From JADJNY01 sp046349615 (lineage in GTDB: Bacteria > Planctomycetota > UBA1135 > GCA-002686595): 64,000 bases of DNA. The notes under the pieces are model-generated. The model saw only the letters and a program-made list of their open reading frames with translations. It searched no databases and was not told the DNA's origin. The stretch lies in NCBI GenBank assembly GCA_046349615.1, contig JAXMBZ010000001.1:558001-622000 (forward strand). Reading direction: 5' to 3'. The translations under genes and the position numbers were made by a program. Below are positions 36,243-46,246 of this stretch, in pieces. Every line of letters begins with the position of its first letter. Position 1 is the first letter of the stretch.

Positions 36243-37241
36243 ATGGAAGGCTGGCTCCCCTGGGCGCTGTTCGGCGCGATCGTCGTCGGAATGCTCGTGC
36301 TCGACCTCGGTGTGTTCCACCGCAAGGCGCACGAGGTCTCCGTCAAGGAAGCGCTCGGCTGGACGGCGGTGTGGGTCGCGATCGGCCTCGGATTCGCGGG
36401 CTACATCCGCTTCTTCATCGACGCGCCCGCGCTCGAGAAGGCGCGTGAGCTCGGCGCCGCCGTGCCCGATCCGCTGTGGGTGAGCTACCTCACCTGTTGG
36501 ATGACCGAGTACGCGCTCTCGGTCGACAACATCTTCGTCTTCCTCGTCATCTTCACCTACTTCGGCGTCCCGGGCGACAGCCGACACCGCGTGCTCTTCT
36601 GGGGCATCCTCGGCGCGATGATCATGCGCGCCGTGTTCCTCGTCAGCGGCGTCGCGTTGATCGAGCGCTTCCATTGGACGGTGTACGTCCTCGGCGCGAT
36701 CTTGATCCTGACCGCGGGCAAGCTGCTCTTCTCCGGCGACGACGAACTCGAGCCGGAGAAGAACTTCGTCCTGCGCTTCGCGCGGCGCTTCCTGCCGGTG
36801 ACCGAAGGCTACGAGGGTTCGAACTTCTTCGTCGTGCGCGCGGGACGCCGCTTCGCGACGCCGCTCTTCCTCGCGCTGCTCGTCGTCGAGTCGACGGACG
36901 TGCTCTTCGCGGTCGACTCCGTTCCCGCGGCGCTCGGGATCTCGCAGGACACGTTCGTCCTCTACACGTCGAACATCTTCGCGATCCTCGGACTGCGCTC
37001 GCTCTTCTTCGCGGTCGCGGGCCTGCTCAAGTACCTGCACTACTTGAAGCTCGGCCTTTCGGCGATCCTCGCGTTCGTGGGGGTGAAGATGCTCCTGCCC
37101 GAGGAGCACAAGATCCCCGTGCAGATCGCGCTCGGCGTCGTCGGCGGGATCCTCGTCCTCGCCGTCGTCGCGTCCGTCGTGCGCGCGATGATCGTCAAGG
37201 ACGGCGGAGCGGGCGACGAGGGAAAGGGCGAGTCCTCATGA
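36243..37241 (+). CDS. terC: TerC family membrane protein
   Basis: A 332-residue integral membrane protein with about nine helices. TerC/Alx signatures are clear: VVGMLVLDLGVFHRKAHEVSVKEAL near the N-terminus, SVDNIFVFLVIFTYFGVP (Asp-Asn in the helix) and LLVVESTDVLFAVDSVPAALGISQD in the second half. These acidic intramembrane residues are thought to bind metal, and family members export manganese or help load exported metalloproteins. Length is typical. The stop overlaps the next gene (ATGA), placing it in one operon with the permease-USP fusion and the tandem USP. Confidence 0.9.
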   Translation: MEGWLPWALFGAIVVGMLVLDLGVFHRKAHEVSVKEALGWTAVWVAIGLGFAGYIRFFIDAPALEKARELGAAVPDPLWVSYLTCWMTEYALSVDNIFVFLVIFTYFGVPGDSRHRVLFWGILGAMIMRAVFLVSGVALIERFHWTVYVLGAILILTAGKLLFSGDDELEPEKNFVLRFARRFLPVTEGYEGSNFFVVRAGRRFATPLFLALLVVESTDVLFAVDSVPAALGISQDTFVLYTSNIFAILGLRSLFFAVAGLLKYLHYLKLGLSAILAFVGVKMLLPEEHKIPVQIALGVVGGILVLAVVASVVRAMIVKDGGAGDEGKGESS

Positions 37242-38149
37242 CGATCCTCTGCGGAACCGACTTCTCGGATGCCTCGCGAGAGGCGCTGCGCGCGGCGATC
37301 GCGTGGGCGCGACGCGAGGGGACGGGCGTCGAGCTCGTCCACGTCGTCGACCTGCACGGCGCGTCGGCGCTGCTCTCGCATGGCGAGGGTGCGCTCGTCC
37401 CGATCGAGAAGGAGCTCGCGCGCTGGCGTGCTCGCGCCGAGGAGCGGCTCGCGGCGGAGTCGGCGGCGTGCGCTGGATCCGGTGTCTCCGTCACGGCGCG
37501 CGTCCTCGAGGGCGCGGCCGACGCGGCGATCGTCGCGCACGCCGCGCGTTCCAATGCGTCGCTCGTGGTCGTCGCCGCCGTCGGCGCGCGCGCGGGCTCG
37601 CCGTTCACGCTCGGGAGCACGGCGGATCGCGTCGCGCAGAGCTCCGATCGCGCGGTCCTCGTCGTGCGCGACGCCGCGCCGATCGAGGCATGGTGCGCGA
37701 AGCGCGCGGACTTGCGCGCGCTCGCCTGCGTCGAGGAGGGTGCGTCGTCCGACGCCGCGGTCGCGTGGTCGGCGGCGCTCGCGCGCACGGGCGGAGTCCA
37801 GCTCAGCGCGCTGCACGTCTACTGGCCTCCCGAGCGCGCCGCGAAGCACGCGGGAGTCCCGCTGCCGATCGGTCGCGAGCACGCGGGGGCCGAGCGCGAG
37901 CTCGCGCAGTCGCTCGAAGCTCGCATCGCGCTGCACGCGGGTGGAACGCGGATCCCGCTCGAGCTCGTCGGCGGGCTCGGCCGCGCGGCCGATCACGTCG
38001 CGCTCGCCGCGGACGAGCGGAAGGCCGGGCTCGTCGTCGTCGGCTCGCACCAGCGCGCGGGCCTCGCGCGCTTCTGGCACGGTTCCGTCTCGCACGGCGT
38101 GATCGATCGCGTGCGCTCGAACGTCGTCGTCGTGCCGGCGCGCGCTTGA
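37238..38149 (+). CDS. Tandem universal stress protein
   Basis: A 303-residue cytoplasmic protein with two USP domains. The first (residues 1-145) starts ILCGTDFSDASREALRAAIAWA and has the nucleotide-binding G-x2-G-x9-G(S/T) pattern near GARAGSPFTLGSTADRVAQ. The second (about 160-303) ends LVVVGSHQRAGLARFWHGSVSHGVIDRVRSNVVVVPA, again with the motif. Such proteins bind ATP or act as stress-responsive regulators. The ATG overlaps the TerC stop codon, with GGAAAGGG as ribosome site. The permease two genes upstream carries its own USP-like domain. Confidence 0.88.
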   Translation: MTILCGTDFSDASREALRAAIAWARREGTGVELVHVVDLHGASALLSHGEGALVPIEKELARWRARAEERLAAESAACAGSGVSVTARVLEGAADAAIVAHAARSNASLVVVAAVGARAGSPFTLGSTADRVAQSSDRAVLVVRDAAPIEAWCAKRADLRALACVEEGASSDAAVAWSAALARTGGVQLSALHVYWPPERAAKHAGVPLPIGREHAGAERELAQSLEARIALHAGGTRIPLELVGGLGRAADHVALAADERKAGLVVVGSHQRAGLARFWHGSVSHGVIDRVRSNVVVVPARA

Positions 38150-38152
38150 CGC

Positions 38153-38175
38153 CCCGGGCGCGCTCGACGCGCCTG
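38153..38175 (+). terminator. Weak terminator after the USP gene
   Basis: A 9-bp stem CCGGGCGCG-CTCGA-CGCGCCTGG (one G-U pair) just past the stop at 38149, with no U-tract. Confidence 0.3.
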
Positions 38176-38369
38176 GCAGCGTGCGGCGGAGCGGAAGCGC
38201 TCGATCGTTCGAGCGACTTCACGACCTGTTCGGCTCTACGACCGTCGATCGCGGCCCGGAACGGAGCGCGAGAGCGGCGTTCGTGCGTTTCGATCGCGCG
38301 GATGGCATCCTCTCGGCCCGCGCGGGCAGAACGCCGGCGCGATCAGGAACACCAGAGAAGGATCGAACG

Positions 38370-38846
38370 ATGAAGTCCAACAAGTCCACGCGCGCCCGCG
38401 GCGCGCTCGTCCCGTTCGCCGTCGCCGGGTTGCTCGCCGGACTCGGCGCTTCGTGCTCCAACCACGAGGAGCCCGCGCCGGCAGCGAAGAAGGAAGCATC
38501 GCTCGGCGACGCGGCGAAGAACGTCGCCAAGGAAGCCGCCGGCGCCGCCAAGGAAGCCGCCGGCGCTGCCAAGGAAGCGGCCAACGCGGTCGCGAACCTG
38601 GCGAAGCACGCGTGCAAGGCTCTCAACTCGTGCAAGGGCCAGGGCGGCTGCAAGACGGGCGACGCCGGCTGCGCGGGCAAGAACTCGTGCAAGGGCATGG
38701 GCGGCTGCGCGACGGTCGCGCATCACGGCTGCGCCGGGAAGAACGAGTGCAAGGGCCTCGGCGGCTGCACGAGCGGCGACAACGGCTGCAAGGCGAAGAA
38801 CTCGTGCAAGGGCAAGGGCGGTTGCGCCGTGCCGATGATGCACTGA
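38370..38846 (+). CDS. Cys-rich bufferin-like lipoprotein
   Basis: A 158-residue exported protein. A signal sequence ending at Cys in LLAGLGASC is followed by an Ala/Lys/Glu helix (AKEAAGAAKEAAGAAKEAA) and then four repeats of about 19 residues of the form GC-x3-N-x-CKG-x-GGC (12 cysteines; CKGQGGC, CKGMGGC, CKGLGGC, CKGKGGC). This motif resembles BufA2-type bufferins, copper-binding peptides whose cysteines are modified by an MNIO enzyme. No MNIO (DUF692) or partner gene is in the window, so modification is unproven. AAGGA precedes the ATG. Metal storage or buffering is inferred. Confidence 0.65.
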   Translation: MKSNKSTRARGALVPFAVAGLLAGLGASCSNHEEPAPAAKKEASLGDAAKNVAKEAAGAAKEAAGAAKEAANAVANLAKHACKALNSCKGQGGCKTGDAGCAGKNSCKGMGGCATVAHHGCAGKNECKGLGGCTSGDNGCKAKNSCKGKGGCAVPMMH

Positions 38847-38867
38847 GGGACGCGCTCGACGTCGAAC

Positions 38868-38903
38868 CGAGGCCCGCGGAGCGGAGACGCTGCGCGGGCC
38901 TCG
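38868..38903. terminator. Bidirectional terminator between the Cys-rich gene and cstA
   Basis: A perfect 11-bp stem CGAGGCCCGCG (38868-38878) with CGCGGGCCTCG (38893-38903) sits in the 69-bp gap between converging genes. Confidence 0.55.
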
Positions 38904-38915
38904 TGCGTTCCGAGC

Positions 38916-40766
<1,851 letters not shown>

Positions 40767-40915
40767 GCCTGGGGGGGGCTCGTCGCGACCGAATGGCGCG
40801 CCTCTCGAGATAGAGAGCGCGGAGGGTAGCGGAGGTCCGCGCGCGCCGTCCAACGGGCGAGGAGTCGCTCCGATTCGAGTCGGCGAACGCCGGGGCGTCG
40901 CGCTCCGCCCACTCA

Positions 40916-40932
40916 ACTTTGTGCCACAAAGT
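40916..40932. promoter_or_regulatory. Palindromic operator ACTTTGTGCCACAAAGT (site 1)
   Basis: A perfect 8-bp inverted repeat around a central C, between divergent cstA and the regulator operon, with TTGACG starting 2 bp later (40935). A matching site (ACTTTATGCTGCAAAGT) is at 41998-42014. Both fit ACTTT-R-TGC-Y-R-CAAAGT, so they are likely bound by the winged-helix protein encoded between them. Confidence 0.6.
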
Positions 40933-40970
40933 ACTTGACGGATTTCGGGGGGACGTGGGAGTCTTCGGTC

Positions 40971-41597
40971 ATGCGCGAACCCCGGCGCCCCGACACGAAC
41001 GCCGTCCGCACGCCTTCCCTGGCGTCGCGCGCGCTCGACGATCTCCGCTACATCCGCTCGACGATGGAGCGCGCGGGCGAGCGCGCCGTGGGGTTCACCC
41101 TGCTCCCCGGCTGGGGTGGGGTCCTGATGGGCGCCGTCGCGTTCGCGGCGAGCTTCACCGCGGCGCGCACGACGGACCCGCGCGACTGGGTCCTCACCTG
41201 GCTCGGCGCCGCGGGCATCGCCGCGCTCGTCGGGACCACGGACATGGCTCGCAAGGCCGCGGAGACGCGCACCTCGCTGCTCCGCGGGCCGGCGCTGCGC
41301 TTCGTCACGAGCTTGATCGCCCCGTTCGCGGTCGCCGCGCTGCTCTCGATCGTGCTGTACAAGCACGGGATGTACTCCGATCTGCCGGGGCTCTGGCTCC
41401 TGTCGTACGGAGCGGGCACGATCGCCGCCGGCGCGTTTTCGGTACGCGCGGTGCGCTACATGGGCCTCGCGTTCATGTTGCTCGGCGTGGTCGCGCTGTT
41501 CGCGCCGGCGAGCTGGGGCGACGCGTGCATGGCGCTCGGCTTCGGCGGCTTCCACGTGCTCTTCGGCCTCTGGATCACGAGGCACCACGATGGGTGA
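40971..41597 (+). CDS. Polytopic membrane protein linked to a winged-helix regulator
   Basis: A 208-residue protein with an amphipathic N-terminal segment (SLASRALDDLRYIRSTMERAGE) followed by five or six hydrophobic helices (LLPGWGGVLMGAVAFAASFTA, WLGAAGIAALVGTTDMA, FVTSLIAPFAVAALLSIVLY, LWLLSYGAGTIAAGAFSV and others). No family is certain. Its last 8 bp overlap the start of the regulator gene (ATGGGTGA), so the two are coupled; such membrane/winged-helix pairs may sense membrane state. The palindrome at 40916-40932 precedes it and should control the operon. GTG or ATG starts upstream of 40971 are less plausible. Confidence 0.65.
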   Translation: MREPRRPDTNAVRTPSLASRALDDLRYIRSTMERAGERAVGFTLLPGWGGVLMGAVAFAASFTAARTTDPRDWVLTWLGAAGIAALVGTTDMARKAAETRTSLLRGPALRFVTSLIAPFAVAALLSIVLYKHGMYSDLPGLWLLSYGAGTIAAGAFSVRAVRYMGLAFMLLGVVALFAPASWGDACMALGFGGFHVLFGLWITRHHDG

Positions 41598-41961
41598 GCG
41601 CAAGCCCGAGAAGAGCGGCACCAACGGCCGCCTGCGCAAAGTGAGCGGCCTCTCGCTGAGCTCGAGCGCGGACACGTTCGACAAGCTCATCCACGAGCGC
41701 CTGCGCCTCGCGATCGTGAGCGCGCTCGCCGTGCACGAATCGCTCTCGTTCAACGAGCTCAAGGAGCTCGTCGGCACGACGGACGGCAATCTGTCGGTGC
41801 ACGCGCGCAAACTCGAGGAAGCCGGCTACGTCGTCTGCACGAAGGGCTACGACGGCCGCGTCCCGAAGACGGAGTTCGCGCTGTCGCCCGCGGGGAGGCG
41901 CTCGCTCGAGCGCTATCTCGCGCACATGGAATCGTTGATCAAGGCGGTGCGGGAGAAGTGA
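41590..41961 (+). CDS. Winged-helix transcriptional regulator
   Basis: A 123-residue DNA-binding protein. The core SADTFDKLIHERLRLAIVSALAVHESLSFNELKELVGTTDGNLSVHARKLEEAGYVVCTKGYDGRVPKTEFALSPAGRRSLERYL is a winged helix of the HTH_34/PadR-ArsR-like type, with the recognition helix at TDGNLSVHARKL. The N-terminal 20 residues are basic. It overlaps the membrane protein gene and is followed after 41 bp by uppS. Two near-identical palindromes flank this regulator (40916 and 41998), so autoregulation and control of uppS are likely. No ligand domain is seen. Confidence 0.8.
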   Translation: MGERKPEKSGTNGRLRKVSGLSLSSSADTFDKLIHERLRLAIVSALAVHESLSFNELKELVGTTDGNLSVHARKLEEAGYVVCTKGYDGRVPKTEFALSPAGRRSLERYLAHMESLIKAVREK

Positions 41962-41997
41962 GTCGCTCTCTCGAGACCGCTTTTTTCGTGGGGAGGC

Positions 41998-42014
41998 ACT
42001 TTATGCTGCAAAGT
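41998..42014 (+). promoter_or_regulatory. Palindromic operator ACTTTATGCTGCAAAGT (site 2) over the uppS start
   Basis: It matches site 1 (40916-40932) at all but 3 of 17 positions. It contains the uppS ATG (42003-42005) and lies directly after the Shine-Dalgarno GGGGAGG (41990-41996), so a bound repressor would sit over the start of the gene. Confidence 0.55.
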
Positions 42015-42746
42015 GGACCGGAGTCGCGCCGCCCGGCTGGGCTGCACGTGGCGATCATCATGGACGGGAACGCGCGCTGGGCGGACCTCCGCCGCAAGCC
42101 GCGTGCTGCGGGCTATCGCGCCGGCGCGAACTCGGTGAAGAAGGTCGTGCGCGCCGCGCCGCCGATCGGCATCGGGACGCTCACGCTGTTCGCGCTCTCC
42201 GCGCAGAGCTTCGATCGACCCGACGACGAGACGTACGACATCCTCGATTTGATCAAGAGCTACCTGCTCGAGGACATGGACGAGATCGCCGAGCGCGGCG
42301 TGCGTCTCGAGGTCATCGGCCGACGCGATCGCATCGACGACGACCTGCTCGAGATGCTCGAGTTCGCGGAGAAGCTCACCGCGGGCGGGACGAAGCTCCA
42401 CGTGCGCCTCGCGATCGACTATTCGGCGCGCGACGCGATCGTCGGCGCGGCGCGGCGCTTCCACGTGACGCAGGCGCTCGGCGGCGGACGCGAAGGGTTC
42501 GCGAGCCTCCTGTGCCAGAGCAAGGCGGGCGTCGAGCGCGTGCCCGACGTCGACCTGCTCATCCGTTGCGGAGGAGAGCAGCGCCTCTCCGACTTCCTCC
42601 TGTGGGAGTGCGCGCACGCCGAGATCGTGTTCACGAAGCGGCTGTGGCCGGACTTCGACTCGGTCGCGCTGCGGCGCGCGCTGATCGCGCATCGCGCGCG
42701 CGCGCGGCGGCTCGCGGCGCTGCGTGAGAAAGCGAAAGCGGGCTGA
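42003..42746 (+). CDS. uppS: Isoprenyl (undecaprenyl) diphosphate synthase
   Basis: A 247-residue cis-prenyltransferase that extends farnesyl diphosphate with isopentenyl diphosphate to the lipid carrier used for cell wall and polysaccharide synthesis. The catalytic motif IIMDGNARWA has Asp21 in place; LTLFALSAQSFDRP and GGEQRLSDFLLWECAHAE are also conserved (relatives usually read LSNF). ATG 42003 follows GGGGAGG exactly; a GTG at 41958 lacks a ribosome site. The gene sits behind a membrane protein and a winged-helix regulator and its start is inside a palindromic operator, an unusual context for an essential gene, so it may be a second, regulated copy. Confidence 0.88.
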   Translation: MLQSGPESRRPAGLHVAIIMDGNARWADLRRKPRAAGYRAGANSVKKVVRAAPPIGIGTLTLFALSAQSFDRPDDETYDILDLIKSYLLEDMDEIAERGVRLEVIGRRDRIDDDLLEMLEFAEKLTAGGTKLHVRLAIDYSARDAIVGAARRFHVTQALGGGREGFASLLCQSKAGVERVPDVDLLIRCGGEQRLSDFLLWECAHAEIVFTKRLWPDFDSVALRRALIAHRARARRLAALREKAKAG

Positions 42747-42767
42747 GGGCCGACGGAAGCGGCAGGG

Positions 42768-42798
42768 GCGTCGCGCGAGCGCAGAGCTCGCGCGACGC
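42768..42798. terminator. Bidirectional terminator after uppS
   Basis: A perfect 13-bp stem GCGTCGCGCGAGC-GCAGA-GCTCGCGCGACGC followed by GTTTC, between converging genes that end at 42746 and 42802. Confidence 0.6.
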
Positions 42799-42801
42799 GT
42801 T

Positions 42802-43215
42802 TCAACCGGCGCCGGACGAGAAGTCGCGCGGCCCGCTCGGCGCTTCACCGCGACCGAAAGCGAGCTTCACGTCGTTCTTGATCCACGTGATCAAGAGCGG
42901 AATGCACGCGGGCAGGCAGCAGACGCTCGTCATGCCGATGCAGATCAAGACGAGCCCGTACGTCCACGTCCAGGGCTTGCGCGGCAGCACGATCCCGAGC
43001 GCGTACGCCGCAAAGGCCGGCGCACTGAACGCCGCGAGCGCGATCCCCGTGATGCGGGACTGCAGCGCGTCCTTGCCCAGCGTCTCCTCGTCGAGCACGA
43101 GCAGTGCGATGCCGGCTCCGATGCAGAGCAGGTACATCACGGCCATCGCCGCGCAGTAGATGCGGTACCAGGAGAGGACCGAGCGCGCGCGTTCCGAGAG
43201 CGGATGCGAGGTCAT
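42802..43215 (-). CDS. Small membrane protein of unknown function
   Basis: A 137-residue protein with four predicted helices (IYCAAMAVMYLLCIGAGIALLVL, ITGIALAAFSAPAFAAYALGIVL, WTWTYGLVLICIGMTSVCCLPACIPLLITWI). A basic N-terminus and a charged C-terminal tail (KNDVKLAFGRGEAPSGPRD) are probably cytoplasmic. No family recognised beyond a generic small integral membrane protein. It follows the DUF1275-STAS gene by 9 bp on the same strand and is the last gene of that operon. Confidence 0.65.
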   Translation of the reverse strand: MTSHPLSERARSVLSWYRIYCAAMAVMYLLCIGAGIALLVLDEETLGKDALQSRITGIALAAFSAPAFAAYALGIVLPRKPWTWTYGLVLICIGMTSVCCLPACIPLLITWIKNDVKLAFGRGEAPSGPRDFSSGAG

Positions 43216-43224
43216 GGTCGGAAG

Positions 43225-44418
43225 CTACCGCGCTCGCGCGCCGCTTGCGAGGTCGAGCCTGGCTTCGTGTTCCTCGAGGAGGTTCAGCGCGCGCGCGCTC
43301 GCGAGGTCGAGGTTGCCGAGGATGTTCGCCGCGTCGAGCGCGTCCTCGACGCCTGCCGCGCGCAGGCTTTCGTGGTGACTCGTCTGCACGCCGGCGAGGA
43401 CGAGTTGCTGCTCCGTCTTCGCGAGGCGCTGGATCAAAGCGCGGATCTCGAGCGCCGAGTTCGGGTCGAGGTCCGGGAACTCCGCGATGTCGAGCACGAC
43501 GATCTCGACGTCCTTGCCGAGGTGATCCGCCCAACTGACGAGGTCCGGCATGCGCGTCTTGCGTCCGCCGCGGCGTGCCGGCGCCTTCACGTGGAACACG
43601 GCGATCCCCGCGGGCAGCACCTCGTGGTACTCGCCGCCCGCTTCCGCGCTCGAGCGGATGTCGCCGATCGGATGGAAGACGTCCTGCAGGATGATCCACA
43701 GGAGGAACGCGACGGCGGGGATCATCGACCACGCGGGGAAGTGCGCGAACGCGAGCGCGCCGAGCCCCGAACCGACGGCGAAGCTGCCGACGATGCTGAG
43801 CAGGAGCAGGAGCCGCTCGCCGGAAACCGGCACCGAGCGCGTCTCCTTCTTCCGCTCGAGCCTGCGCAGGAGCCACTGACCGCCCTCGAGGCCGAGGTCC
43901 GTCGTGACGCCCGTGACGTGCGTCGTGCGCACGACGCCGCCGCTGATCCGCGTGATCGTCGCGTTCTGCAGGCCCATCGCTGCGGACGGGATGACGGTGA
44001 GCCACAGCTTCGCGTAGTCGGGGTCGAGTTGCTCGGCCATCTCCCAGTCGACGAAGAGTGCGAACAGCGCGAGCATCACCGCTTCGACCGCCATCGGCAG
44101 CACGTAGATCGAGCGCCAACGAAGACGGCGGCCGAGTTCGGTGAGGAAGCCCGAGAGCGCCGCGCCGAGCAGGAACGCGGCGAGCAGTGCGATCACGTAG
44201 GTGGCGCTGCGCAGGCGGCCCTCCGCGAAATCGCGGCCGAGCTGCGACATCGTGCCGCTGATGTGCGAGGTCGCTTGGCCGCAGGTGATCAGCGTGAGGA
44301 TGTTCGTGTAGCCGGCGATCCAGGAGAGCGTGATCGCGAGCCGTGCCTGCTGCTTCGGCGTGTGTGCGTGCTTGACGAACAAGGCGGAGAGCGTAGTGGA
44401 CGCGACGCCCGGCGCCAA
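43225..44418 (-). CDS. DUF1275 (YoaK-like) membrane protein fused to a STAS-like domain
   Basis: A 397-residue protein. Residues about 20-245 are a six-helix DUF1275 domain (LAITLSWIAGYTNILTLITCGQATSHISGTMSQLG, SAAMGLQNATITRISGGVVRTTHVTGVTTDLG). The C-terminal 120 residues (VLDIAEFPDLDPNSALEIRALIQRLAKTEQQLVLAGV) resemble a STAS/anti-sigma-antagonist domain. DUF1275 proteins are normally about 230 residues with no STAS, so this looks like a fusion. The start is a TTG at 44418 with no clear ribosome site, so the true start is uncertain. It lies 19 bp after the SulP gene, which also ends in STAS. Confidence 0.75.
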   Translation of the reverse strand: MAPGVASTTLSALFVKHAHTPKQQARLAITLSWIAGYTNILTLITCGQATSHISGTMSQLGRDFAEGRLRSATYVIALLAAFLLGAALSGFLTELGRRLRWRSIYVLPMAVEAVMLALFALFVDWEMAEQLDPDYAKLWLTVIPSAAMGLQNATITRISGGVVRTTHVTGVTTDLGLEGGQWLLRRLERKKETRSVPVSGERLLLLLSIVGSFAVGSGLGALAFAHFPAWSMIPAVAFLLWIILQDVFHPIGDIRSSAEAGGEYHEVLPAGIAVFHVKAPARRGGRKTRMPDLVSWADHLGKDVEIVVLDIAEFPDLDPNSALEIRALIQRLAKTEQQLVLAGVQTSHHESLRAAGVEDALDAANILGNLDLASARALNLLEEHEARLDLASGARAR

Positions 44419-44437
44419 TCGTCGGCGCGCAGAGCGT

Positions 44438-46246
44438 TCAGGTCTTGGGTGTCGACGAGCCGTGGTCCGGGGCTCGCGGGAGGCGGCTCAAGTGCTCGCG
44501 CACGGCGGCGAGCGCCTCCTCGTCCGTCTCGCAGACGCGCAGCTTGCCCGGTTCGTCGGCGAGTCCGCCGCGCACGAGTGTTTCGCGCACGGAGGGGCGC
44601 ACGCCGGCGAGCGCGACGAACGTGTGCGCCTTCGCGAGCTTCTCGACGACGGATTCGAGCGCGACCAGGCCAGAGACGTCGATCACGGGCACCCGGTCCA
44701 TCTGCAGGATCACCGCGCGCGCCTTGCCGGCGACGGGCAGGAGGCGCGTGACCGCCTTCTCCGCGGCGCCGAAGAACATGGGCCCGGCGATCTCGTAGAT
44801 CTGCAGGCCCTCGAGGCGCGGGTCCTTCAAGTGCGGGTGGTCCTCGTCGCGCCGCGCGTCGACGCTCTCGGACATGCTGCGCATGAAGAGCAGTGCGGCG
44901 AGCACGACCCCGACGCTCACGGAGACGACCATGTCGAAGAGCACCGTGAGCGAGAAGCACGTCGCGAGCACGATCAAGTCGCTTCGCGGAGCGACGCGCA
45001 CGAGGTAGACGAAGTGCCGCGCCTCGCTCATGTTCCACGCGACGAGCAGGAGCAGCGCGGCGAGCGACGCCATCGGCAGGTAGGCGAGCAGCGGCGCGAG
45101 CGCGAGCACGGCGGCGAGCACGAACGCCGCGTGCACGATCGCCGAGATGGGGGAGCGCGAGCCCGCGCGGATGTTCGTCGCGCTGCGTGCGATCGCGCCG
45201 GTCGCCGCGAAACCGCCGAAGAACGGCGCGACGAGGTTGCCGACGCCCTGCGCTGCGAGTTCGACGTCGGGGTCGTGCTTCGTCCCCGCCATGCCGTCGG
45301 CGACGACGGCGCACAGGAGCGACTCGATCGCGCCGAGCGCCGCGATCGCGAACGCGGGCCCGATCAGCGCGCGGACGAGCTCGTAGAACTCCGTGACGTT
45401 CGTCGCGAGTGGGCGTCCGTCCGGCGCGGGGAAGAGCCACGGGAACTCGAAGGCGGGCGGCATGCGCGGGATGCCCGCGTGCTCGACGCCGCCCGCGACG
45501 TACGAGAAGCGCGTGCCGATCGTCGCGACGGAGAACCCGTCGACGAAGCGCGCGAGCACCGCGGCGAGCGCTGCGCCGAGCGCGATCGCGACGAGCGGCG
45601 CGGGCAGGCGCTTCGTGACCTTCGGCCACAAGAGCAGCATGGCGAGCGTGAACGCGCCGATCCCGAGGTCCTCGATGCGCACCGTCGGCAGCGCGCGCAC
45701 GAGCGCGGCGACGCGCTGATGGTAGTGCTCGGGCCAGACGTCGACCTGGAGCCCGAGGAAGTCCTTCACCTGCAGCGTCGCGATCACCACGCCGATCCCC
45801 GCGGTGAAGCCCGTCGTCACGGGGTGGGGGATGAACTGGATGAAGCGCCCGAGGCGCATGACGCCCATCGCGAGCAGGATCAGCCCTGCGAGCATCGACG
45901 CGACGAGCAGACCGCCGAGCCCGAACTTCGCGGAGACGGGCGCGAGGAGGACGACGAACGCGGCGGTCGGACCGCTGACGTTGTTCATCGCGCCGCCGAG
46001 CACGGCGATGAGCGCGCCCGCGACGATCGCGGTGTAGAGCCCGTACTGCGGCGGCACGCCCGACGCGATCGCGAGCGCCATGGAGAGCGGGAGCGCGACG
46101 ATGCCGACGACGAGGCCCGCGAGGACATCCGCCTTGAAGTCCCGCGCGCCGTAGCCGCGCGCGAGCGAGACCCGCAGCGCGAGCCCGAGCTCGCGTAGGA
46201 CGGGCGGTCGAACGCGCGGCTCCTCGATGCGGTGGTAGTGGGGCAT
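44438..46246 (-). CDS. SulP family anion transporter with STAS domain
   Basis: A 602-residue membrane transporter. The transmembrane domain (about 40-430) begins FKADVLAGLVVGIVALPLSMALAIASGVPPQYGLYTAIVAGALIAVLGG, the SulP signature, and includes GAIARSATNIRAGSRSPISAIVHA. The C-terminal 110 residues are a STAS domain (GLQIYEIAGPMFFGAAEKAVTRLL, VILQMDRVPVIDVSGLVALESVV). It would carry sulfate, bicarbonate or another oxyanion with Na+ or H+; the substrate cannot be told. It heads a minus-strand operon with the DUF1275-STAS fusion and a small membrane protein, and is divergent from the tricorn gene. Confidence 0.9.
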   Translation of the reverse strand: MPHYHRIEEPRVRPPVLRELGLALRVSLARGYGARDFKADVLAGLVVGIVALPLSMALAIASGVPPQYGLYTAIVAGALIAVLGGAMNNVSGPTAAFVVLLAPVSAKFGLGGLLVASMLAGLILLAMGVMRLGRFIQFIPHPVTTGFTAGIGVVIATLQVKDFLGLQVDVWPEHYHQRVAALVRALPTVRIEDLGIGAFTLAMLLLWPKVTKRLPAPLVAIALGAALAAVLARFVDGFSVATIGTRFSYVAGGVEHAGIPRMPPAFEFPWLFPAPDGRPLATNVTEFYELVRALIGPAFAIAALGAIESLLCAVVADGMAGTKHDPDVELAAQGVGNLVAPFFGGFAATGAIARSATNIRAGSRSPISAIVHAAFVLAAVLALAPLLAYLPMASLAALLLLVAWNMSEARHFVYLVRVAPRSDLIVLATCFSLTVLFDMVVSVSVGVVLAALLFMRSMSESVDARRDEDHPHLKDPRLEGLQIYEIAGPMFFGAAEKAVTRLLPVAGKARAVILQMDRVPVIDVSGLVALESVVEKLAKAHTFVALAGVRPSVRETLVRGGLADEPGKLRVCETDEEALAAVREHLSRLPRAPDHGSSTPKT

